From Staphylococcus gallinarum (GTDB taxonomy: Bacteria > Bacillota > Bacilli > Staphylococcales > Staphylococcaceae): DNA of 64,000 nt. Of the stretch, positions 58,079-64,000 are shown one piece after another. Position numbers and translations under genes: made by a program. The stretch covers positions 310,001 through 374,000 of the forward strand of contig NZ_JXCF01000001.1 in NCBI RefSeq assembly GCF_000875895.1. Reading direction: 5' to 3'. The notes beneath the pieces are model-generated. The model was not told where the DNA came from. It made no database searches and worked only from the letters and a program-made list of their open reading frames with translations. Positions within the stretch are counted from its first letter, which is position 1. Each line of letters begins with the position of its first letter.

Positions 58079-58173
58079 TCTGAAATTTATATGAATACAT
58101 GGATTTAGGGACATAATTCTACCCCCTGTTTATTTAATAAATCCTCAAAACAGTGCAATTTATACTACATATT

Positions 58174-58220
58174 AAAAAACGCACCGCAAAAATTGTATTT
58201 TAAATCAACTTTTGGGTGCA
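58174..58220 (-). terminator. terminator after the SDR gene
   Basis: On the minus strand TGCACCCAAAAGTTG pairs with CAATTTTTGCGGTGCG around a short AT-rich loop, followed by TTTTTTAATA. It lies about 30 bases after the stop codon at 58251. Confidence 0.75.
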
Positions 58221-58250
58221 TTTCCTTTTCAAAATTTGATAAAGCTTAAT

Positions 58251-58877
58251 TTATTCACCAATAACGCTGACACGTCGACGTGTGTAATCATTTTCAATAA
58301 TTTCAACAAAGGCTAAAGCGAAATCTGCATAACTAATGTAGCTTTCACTTTTTTCGTTAGTAAAATATTCTTCTCCGCCGATAATGTATTTTCCAGTTTT
58401 TGCACCATCAATATCAAGTTCAAATGCAGGTGTTACGTATGTCCAACGTAAATTTGAAAATGAACGTAGTCGGTTAAGGTTTGCTCTCAATGCTTTGCCG
58501 AGCGGTTTGATTTCATCTGGGAAACCTGGTTGATCCATAACTTGCAGTGAATGTTCTTTATTAATATACAAAGTACCTGCACCACCAACCATCAATAATT
58601 TAGTATCTGTGCCTTCTAGTAAGTTTGCTAAGTGTGATAACCCGGTTGTGTGAATATCAAATGTTTCTTCAGTCCATGCACTAACAGCGTTTACGACAGC
58701 ATCAAATCCTGCTAAATCTTCCTTATTTAAATTCATTAAATCTTTTTCTATAATGTGTTCAAAATTGTCATTTCTTTTTTGTCTCACAATTGCTGTAACT
58801 TCATGTCCTTTTTGTTCTGCTTCTTGTGCTATTAAATTTCCAGCATTGCCATGTGCTCCGATAACTGCTATTTTCAT
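58251..58877 (-). CDS. NAD(P)-binding SDR, NADH-flavin-reductase-like
   Basis: A 208-aa atypical SDR with the nucleotide motif IAVIGAHGNAGNLIAQEA at residues 3-20 and the NmrA/NAD(P)-binding family layout (DAVVNAVSAW, LLMVGGAGTLYIN, YVTPAFELD). It seems complete at both ends of the protein. There is no Shine-Dalgarno sequence upstream of ATG 58877, because two bases beyond it the sequence changes into an MFS gene fragment on the other strand. Its native leader has been lost in a rearrangement, so expression is doubtful. Confidence 0.82.
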   Translation of the reverse strand: MKIAVIGAHGNAGNLIAQEAEQKGHEVTAIVRQKRNDNFEHIIEKDLMNLNKEDLAGFDAVVNAVSAWTEETFDIHTTGLSHLANLLEGTDTKLLMVGGAGTLYINKEHSLQVMDQPGFPDEIKPLGKALRANLNRLRSFSNLRWTYVTPAFELDIDGAKTGKYIIGGEEYFTNEKSESYISYADFALAFVEIIENDYTRRRVSVIGE

Positions 58878-58879
58878 AA

Positions 58880-59288
58880 TTTAAAGGTGTTAGCGCAAGG
58901 ATTAGTGTTTTCAATAATTGGTATGATCTTACTAATTGTAGTAATTATTAATCAAATGCCAGTATTATACTTTATTATTCCGCTATCTATCATTGGTATA
59001 GTACAAGGATATGGCTTTAGTCCACTTACTAATTTAGGTATGTATAATGTGAATAAGGAAAATAATGGAATGGCATCTGGTTTAGTAAATTTTTCTCATC
59101 AAATTGGAGCGTCTTCAGGAATTGTGATAGAGCTAATTTTAGCTAATGCATTTATCAATATATTGGCATTAAAAGATAATGTGAATACATTTACAGTTTT
59201 AACTGTGGTAGTAGGTCTATTAATCTTTATAATCATGTTTATTGCTGTTATAGGTTTACAGTTGAAAATGAGAAATTTAAAGGACTAG
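58880..59288 (+). pseudogene. MFS transporter, C-terminal fragment
   Basis: About 136 codons with four hydrophobic helices, LKVLAQGLVFSIIGMILLIV through QGYGFSPLTNLGMYNVNKEN and MASGLVNFSHQIGASSGIVI, the last third of a DHA2-type drug exporter. The N-terminal two thirds are missing, and the fragment starts exactly at the border with the oppositely oriented SDR gene. No RBS or start codon fits. A strong terminator follows at 59439. Confidence 0.75.
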
Positions 59289-59438
59289 TTTTATTTAATA
59301 AATTTTTTGAAAAAGTAACATCATATTTTGGGGAAGTATTTAGGCGAGACGTTTGAGAGAACAGGTCGATTTAGAGACGACAAGTTGAAATGTCATCTGA
59401 GTAAGCAAACCAACAATGCGAAATATTGAATAAAAAGA

Positions 59439-59481
59439 AGCACACAGATAATTTATCAATTTATCTGTGTGCTATTTTTTT
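59439..59481. terminator. terminator between the MFS fragment and the sirtuin gene
   Basis: A perfect 13-bp stem, AGCACACAGATAA (59439-59451) and TTATCTGTGTGCT (59461-59473), followed by ATTTTTTT on plus and by TTCTTTTTA on minus, so it can serve both strands. Confidence 0.87.
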
Positions 59482-59503
59482 GGATTTATGCCCCAGGATT
59501 ATC

Positions 59504-60238
59504 TTACTCTAAATCAGTTAATTTATTAATTACAGTGACCATATCGTCATTGATAACTAGATTAGCGTCATGGTCGTATGGTGTAGCATCTCGGTTAATG
59601 ATAATAAGGTTTTCGCCTTCGAAATTAGAGATGAGGCCAGCAGCTGGTTGAACTACGAGTGATGATCCAAGTACAACTAATGTATCTGCGGACTTGATTT
59701 TATGTAGTGCATTGAATATAGTACCTTGATTGAGCATTTCTCCATAAAGTACGATGTCTGGTCTGATTGGCTCACCGCATGTTTCACAAGCGCGTAAATT
59801 TTTGGTGATAACATCATTTTTTGAATATTCATGATTGCAATGCGTACAGTAAAAGCGATTGAGTGTGCCATGTAATTCATCTACATGTGTGCTGCCAGCA
59901 TCAGCATGTAGTCCGTCTATATTTTGAGTGATGACGCCTAATGAACGTTTATCTTGCTCTAGTTGTGCGATCCATTGATGAACGCTATTCGGTTTTTTGT
60001 CTGCAAATAGTAGGTATTGATGACAAAAATTAATAAATCCAGAAGGGTCGCTTTTTAAATAATCATCACTTAGTAAATATTCTGGAGAGAATCCGTTTTT
60101 CGAAATTTCATCATACAGTCCTCCAACCGAACGGAAATCAGGAATGCCACTAGCAACTGATATACCTGCTCCAGTGAAAAAAACGATCTTGTTTGATGAA
60201 TCAATCATATCTTTCAACTGTTTAATACTACTTTCCAT
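59504..60238 (-). CDS. NAD-dependent protein deacylase (sirtuin)
   Basis: A 244-aa class II-like bacterial sirtuin of the CobB/NpdA type that removes acyl groups from lysines, consuming NAD+. Motifs: FFTGAGISVASGIPDFRS (about residues 19-36), TQNIDGLH with the catalytic HGTLN region (about 103-125), the zinc Cys pairs CTHC and CETC, and VLGSSLVVQPAAG. ATG 60238 with GGAGTGATAAAT upstream; a long in-frame extension upstream crosses the promoter and is not real. Unrelated in role to the SIR2 defence protein at 8019. Confidence 0.92.
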   Translation of the reverse strand: MESSIKQLKDMIDSSNKIVFFTGAGISVASGIPDFRSVGGLYDEISKNGFSPEYLLSDDYLKSDPSGFINFCHQYLLFADKKPNSVHQWIAQLEQDKRSLGVITQNIDGLHADAGSTHVDELHGTLNRFYCTHCNHEYSKNDVITKNLRACETCGEPIRPDIVLYGEMLNQGTIFNALHKIKSADTLVVLGSSLVVQPAAGLISNFEGENLIIINRDATPYDHDANLVINDDMVTVINKLTDLE

Positions 60239-60420
60239 ATTTATCACTCCAGTTAGTTTTAAATCTATAAAAGTATAATGCTTTAAAATAATTTTAAAAG
60301 TTTGTAGTACTTTTAGCAAATGTGCACAATAGATTAATGACTTTATAAGGGATAGTTTGAGGTAATTTTTTCTAACATACATTATACTTAGTTTAAATGT
60401 AAGGAATCGAGGTTAGACTA

Positions 60421-61287
60421 TTGAAGAAATTATGGATTACTATTTTAACTACTCTGTTAGTTGTTGCTTTAGGAATTGTATTATTGGTTACTTTTACGCA
60501 TAAGAAACAGGATTCGCAAGCTACAAGTGGTTCAAAATTTGCGAACAAGCAAGTACCAACTTTGTTTTTACATGGCTATGCGGGCAGTGTTAATTCTGAA
60601 AAATATATGGTTCAAAGAGCTAGAGCACAAGGGGTTTCTAAAAGCATTATCACTGCGACAGTTTCAAGAGACGGTGATGTAGTATTAAGTGGGAAGTTTT
60701 CAAAAAAGGCTAAAAATCCAATCATACAAGTACAATTTGAAGATAATAAGCAAGGGGATTATGCTAAAAATGCACGATGGCTCAAAAACGTATTAGTAAA
60801 GCTACAACATAAATATCACTTCCAACATTTTAACTTCGTTGGGCACTCTATGGGAAACATGACCTTATCACAATATATGTTAACTTATGGAAATGACAAA
60901 TCGTTGCCGAAATTAGATAAGCAAGTGAATATCGCAGGTCCATTTAATGGTGTCTTGAATATGAATGAAAAAGTAAATGAAATTAGTGTTGATTCAAATG
61001 GCAAACCGAGTCGAATGAACCCGCCTTATCAAGAATTTCGTAAGCTCAAACAGGTTTATAAAGGTAAAAATATAGAAGTACTGAATATCTATGGTGACTT
61101 AGAAGACGGTACGCACTCTGACGGTAGTGTTTCTATTAGTTCAGCGAAATCACTGAAGTATCTACTAGGTGATAGTCCTAAATCATATAAAGAAGAACAA
61201 TTTGATGGTGACGATGCACAACACAGTCAGTTACATGAGAATAGTGAAGTTGCAGATGATTTGATTCAATTCTTGTGGGGAAAATAG
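60421..61287 (+). CDS. DUF915 alpha/beta hydrolase, membrane anchored
   Basis: A 288-aa secreted or anchored hydrolase. An N-terminal signal-anchor helix (about residues 5-25) is followed by the oxyanion region LFLHGYAGS (about 49-57). The nucleophile elbow VGHSMGNMTLSQYM has Ser at about 143, and late Asp and His lie in GDLEDGTHSDG and DDAQHSQLHEN. Typical staphylococcal DUF915 lipase-like protein. The start is TTG at 60421 behind a GAGG element. It stands alone and is followed by a good terminator. Confidence 0.87.
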   Translation: MKKLWITILTTLLVVALGIVLLVTFTHKKQDSQATSGSKFANKQVPTLFLHGYAGSVNSEKYMVQRARAQGVSKSIITATVSRDGDVVLSGKFSKKAKNPIIQVQFEDNKQGDYAKNARWLKNVLVKLQHKYHFQHFNFVGHSMGNMTLSQYMLTYGNDKSLPKLDKQVNIAGPFNGVLNMNEKVNEISVDSNGKPSRMNPPYQEFRKLKQVYKGKNIEVLNIYGDLEDGTHSDGSVSISSAKSLKYLLGDSPKSYKEEQFDGDDAQHSQLHENSEVADDLIQFLWGK

Positions 61288-61347
61288 AAACATCATTTTG
61301 TTTATGATATATACAAATTAAGTAGGAATAACTGACATATTACAATA

Positions 61348-61386
61348 GCCCATAAATGAGCTTTGAAACTCATTTATGGGCCTTTT
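61348..61386. terminator. terminator after the DUF915 gene
   Basis: A perfect 13-bp stem, GCCCATAAATGAG (61348-61360) and CTCATTTATGGGC (61369-61381), then CTTTT. It lies between two convergent genes. Confidence 0.85.
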
Positions 61387-61409
61387 AATATAATAAAGTG
61401 TTAATGAAG

Positions 61410-61778
61410 TCATTCATCTTCGCCTTCGTATTTATTGAAATCAAGAGGCATTGGAGTTGCGAAACCTAACATAATGAAGTCTTCATCACTGGTATTAACC
61501 ATGCCATGCGCATCGCCAGGAAATGAAACGAAAATATCCCCAGCCTTGATAGGCATTTCTTTAAAGTGGTTAGTGATAAATGTCCCTTCACCTTGAAGTA
61601 CAATCCAAACGTCGTCGGCATTTTTATGTGTATGGCAAGGAAGAGATTGGCCTGGTTTCAAGCACCACATGGCTCCTGCTGATATTTGTGATTGATAGAA
61701 TGTCATCTTTTTTGCTGCTTCTTCTGAAAATGATGGGAGGTCTTTAATGTTAAAAAAACGATTTTTAGTATTAATCAT
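61410..61778 (-). CDS. cupin domain protein
   Basis: A 122-aa single cupin beta-barrel with metal-binding motif 1 CHTHKNADDVWIVLQGEG (about residues 47-64) and motif 2 FPGDAHGMVNTSDED (about 86-100). ATG 61778 behind AGGAGTGACACC. It lies 13 bases downstream of the hydroxyacid dehydrogenase on the same strand and is probably co-transcribed, suggesting action on the same or a related hydroxy- or keto-acid. Specific substrate unknown. Confidence 0.85.
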   Translation of the reverse strand: MINTKNRFFNIKDLPSFSEEAAKKMTFYQSQISAGAMWCLKPGQSLPCHTHKNADDVWIVLQGEGTFITNHFKEMPIKAGDIFVSFPGDAHGMVNTSDEDFIMLGFATPMPLDFNKYEGEDE

Positions 61779-61791
61779 GGTGTCACTCCTG

Positions 61792-62745
61792 TCAGTTCAC
61801 AATATAATCTGGTAATGCTCCAGTAAGTTGTTTTACGACGTTAGTTGCTGCAATATTAGCCATCATATCTCGGGCTTCGAATGTAGCATTGCCAATGTGT
61901 GGCGTTATAACTACATTTGTCATAGACTTAAGTGCATCTGTAATTTGTGGTTCAAATTCAAATACATCTAATGCAGCACCTTCGATGAGTTTGTCTTCAA
62001 GTGCTTTAACAAGGTCTGCTTCGCAAACAATTGGACCTCGAGATGCATTGATTAAATAAGATGTTGATTTCATTTTTTGTAGTGCTTGATAATCAATCAT
62101 ATGGTGCAGTTGATCATTATAGGCACAATTGATAGTTACAAAGTCAGAACATGTCAGTAGTTCATCTAGTTCGACGTGTTTTGCGTTTAATTCGGCTTCT
62201 TTTTCTGGATAACGTGTAGGTCCTGAGTATAAGATATCCATACCAAAGCCTTTAGCACGTCTGGCAACAGCAGTACCGATTTCACCTAAACCAATGATTC
62301 CAATTGTCTTGCCTGAGACTTCACGACCTCTGAAAAATAATGGTGACCATCCATTAAATCCAGTAGTACGACACAGTTGATCTCCTTCAGGAATACGTCT
62401 AGCAACAGCAAGTAATATACCCATAGTCAAATCTGCAGTAGCATTTGTTGAAGCAATAGGTGTATTAGTAACATTAATATCACGTTTACGTGCAGCCTTA
62501 ATATCTATATTGTTAAAACCAGCACCATAGTTTGCAATGATTTTTAAATTTGGAGCAGCATCCATCACATTTGCACCGACATTCGTTGATAGTAAAGTAA
62601 TTAAGGCATCCACATCTTGTACTTTTTCGATAAGTTCTGATTCTGAAATTAAAGTATCTCCAGTATACATATCTACATCAAAATGTGCCTTAAGTTGATT
62701 AAGACCAGCTTCAGGAATAGCACCTGCTATAAAAACTTTAGTCAT
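61792..62745 (-). CDS. D-isomer specific 2-hydroxyacid dehydrogenase
   Basis: A 317-aa NAD-dependent dehydrogenase. The catalytic domain begins MTKVFIAGAIPEAGL, the Rossmann motif is GIIGLGEIGTAVARRAKGFG (about residues 148-167), the Arg of NASRGPIV (about 233), Glu of DVFEFEP (about 262) and the catalytic His of TPHIGNAT (about 281) are all present. Substrate specificity (glyoxylate, hydroxypyruvate or similar) cannot be told. ATG behind AAGGAGACGA. First gene of a small operon with the cupin. Confidence 0.9.
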   Translation of the reverse strand: MTKVFIAGAIPEAGLNQLKAHFDVDMYTGDTLISESELIEKVQDVDALITLLSTNVGANVMDAAPNLKIIANYGAGFNNIDIKAARKRDINVTNTPIASTNATADLTMGILLAVARRIPEGDQLCRTTGFNGWSPLFFRGREVSGKTIGIIGLGEIGTAVARRAKGFGMDILYSGPTRYPEKEAELNAKHVELDELLTCSDFVTINCAYNDQLHHMIDYQALQKMKSTSYLINASRGPIVCEADLVKALEDKLIEGAALDVFEFEPQITDALKSMTNVVITPHIGNATFEARDMMANIAATNVVKQLTGALPDYIVN

Positions 62746-63190
62746 AAACTTCGTCTCCTTTATATTGTGAAATTATTCACATATTATAGTTTTAGTTTAT
62801 CATCTATATTTTGTATAGGTATGCCAAAATTGCTAAATCCTGACTGGAATTTTGTGCTTAAGTGACAAAATAATTCGGTACAACTAATCAATAATTAAAT
62901 TACTGATAAATGCGCTAGTTGGTAGTGATTAAATTAGGAGAAAAGTTACTATCAATATTCGATTATTGTCCCCTCTATGACAGAAGGTATACCACAAGCT
63001 AATAGTTGAAGTTATGTATTAAATTTGCAAAGTATCACGATGATTTTAAATTTGAAAATTTTATGAAAACTTGATATATCAGTAAAAAATTACTAAAACC
63101 TCTTTTATTTTAGTTAGATTTTTTGTAATATAGCACCTATGAATTTTTGTGAGTGAGTATCACATATAGTTAAAAGGGAGGGGAACAGTA
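62746..63190. other. divergent intergenic region
   Basis: AT-rich space between the divergent dehydrogenase and MFS genes. It must hold both promoters, but no pair of hexamers stands out. I see no RNA gene and no strong hairpin. Confidence 0.4.
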
Positions 63191-64000
63191 ATGAAAAATA
63201 ATAATTTAATCTTTATTATCTTTATGATTGGTACATTTACAGTAGGGATGGCAGAATATGTTGTTACGGGATTGTTAACACAAATAGCCAATGATATGCA
63301 TGTTTCAATATCTAATGCAGGTTTGCTCATTAGTGTATACGCAATAAGTGTAGCGATTATTGGTCCTTTTATGAGAATTGCAACGATTAATTATTCTGCA
63401 AAAAAATTATTACCAATTTTAGTTGGGATCTTTATTGTTAGTAATATTATAGGAATGCTGGCACCGAACTTTTATGTATTACTACTTTCAAGATTATTAT
63501 CTGCAGCAATGCATGCACCATTTTTCGGTGTTTGTATGAGTGTGGCAGCAACAATTGCGCCACCTGCTAAGAAAACGCAAGCTATTGCATTAGTTCAAGC
63601 AGGTTTAACGATTGCAGTAATGATTGGCGTACCTTTTGGTTCGTTTTTAGGTAGCTTTACAAATTGGAGAACTGTATTTGGCATTATGGTTCTCTTGGCA
63701 GTGATCACATTTATAGGTGTACTAAAATTCACTCCAAATGTAAGTTTAAGTACGGAAGCCAATGTAAAGGATGAATTAACGGTCTTTAAGAATAAACATA
63801 TTCTGATTATTATAGCGATTATTGTTTTTGGATTTTCAGGTGTGTTTACGTCTTATACATTTATGGAGCCAATGATTCATGAATTTGCGCCATTTAAGAC
63901 GGTCGGCTTAACAGTATGTCTATTTATGTTTGGTCTAGGCGGTGTTATTGGGAATTTAACGACTGGTAATATTCCACAAAGAAAGTTAACACAATATTTA
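63191..64000 (+). CDS. MFS transporter (AraJ-like), cut by the window end
   Basis: The first 270 codons of a major facilitator exporter, starting MKNNNLIFIIFMIGTFTVGM and AEYVVTGLLTQIANDMHVSI, the pattern of AraJ/YdhP-type DHA1 sugar-efflux or drug exporters. ATG 63191 behind GGGAGGGGAACAGTA. Seven or more membrane helices are visible before the sequence ends in frame. No stop codon is reached, so the C-terminal part lies outside the window. The substrate is unknown. Confidence 0.85.
   Translation, partial: MKNNNLIFIIFMIGTFTVGMAEYVVTGLLTQIANDMHVSISNAGLLISVYAISVAIIGPFMRIATINYSAKKLLPILVGIFIVSNIIGMLAPNFYVLLLSRLLSAAMHAPFFGVCMSVAATIAPPAKKTQAIALVQAGLTIAVMIGVPFGSFLGSFTNWRTVFGIMVLLAVITFIGVLKFTPNVSLSTEANVKDELTVFKNKHILIIIAIIVFGFSGVFTSYTFMEPMIHEFAPFKTVGLTVCLFMFGLGGVIGNLTTGNIPQRKLTQYL

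Noticed and set aside
59504..60238. The sirtuin as part of a defence system with the SIR2 gene at 8019
   Set aside because: It is a typical zinc-binding CobB-type deacylase in a housekeeping context; only the fold name is shared.
11..64000. Insertion sequences and tRNA or rRNA genes
   Set aside because: I found no transposase frame and no tRNA- or rRNA-like sequence. Short palindromes near terminators were not supported as IS ends.

Overview
The window is low-GC Firmicute DNA from a coagulase-negative Staphylococcus. The walRKHI-walJ-rlmH order of the staphylococcal origin-proximal region is intact, and rlmH carries the SCC (staphylococcal cassette chromosome) attachment sequence at its 3' end. 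The proteins are staphylococcal throughout. A relative of the S. warneri/S. pasteuri group is my guess only; the sequence does not prove the species.

Layout. 1-7.5 kb: the conserved WalRK cell-wall regulon operon and walJ, then a spacer with many DnaA-box-like 9-mers upstream of rlmH. 7.97-34.28 kb: a 26-kb SCC element between two near-identical 18-nt att sequences. It starts with a two-gene SIR2 module. It continues with the SCC replication operon (CcPol, MP, Cch2), the ccrC recombinase and the usual SCC accessory genes (DUF950-like, DUF960, DUF1643, RadC/JAB), a WYL regulator and a membrane/secreted-protein cluster. It ends with a cargo block: an MFS exporter, a complete staphyloxanthin-type carotenoid operon (crtOPQMN) preceded by an SDR and TspO, a PPOX protein, a DNA photolyase and a small monooxygenase. 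34.28-37.61 kb: a 3.3-kb recombinase-less mini-cassette (ArsR regulator, alpha/beta hydrolase, SDR, DJ-1/PfpI) closed by a third att-like site.

37.6-45 kb: a type II-A CRISPR-Cas locus of the S. aureus Cas9 type, with tracrRNA, cas9, cas1, cas2, a long csn2 and 12 repeats. cas9 has a single in-frame amber codon at position 597. The distal end of the array is degenerate and abuts a regulator-gene remnant. 45-50 kb: a frameshifted unknown gene, dus, a SAM-I (S-box) riboswitch before a 61-codon gene, a 3-hydroxyacyl-CoA dehydrogenase and a decayed SD-repeat LPXTG surface protein.

50.1-57.9 kb: a tightly overlapping five-gene operon. It encodes a large protein with an internal sigma-region-4-like helix-turn-helix, a PLD-SF2 helicase, a 62-aa protein, a DndD/Rad50-like ATPase with a zinc hook, and a 154-aa protein. 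I do not recognise it as a named system, and it is the best candidate for an undescribed defence system here. 58-64 kb: ordinary chromosomal genes (SDR, truncated MFS, sirtuin, DUF915 hydrolase, cupin, hydroxyacid dehydrogenase, and an MFS transporter cut by the window end).

Working together, the SCC replication/recombination genes mobilise cargo. That cargo looks like photoprotection (membrane carotenoid plus photolyase) and anti-phage defence (SIR2 pair). The CRISPR locus and the helicase/DndD-like operon extend the defence-rich neighbourhood to the right.
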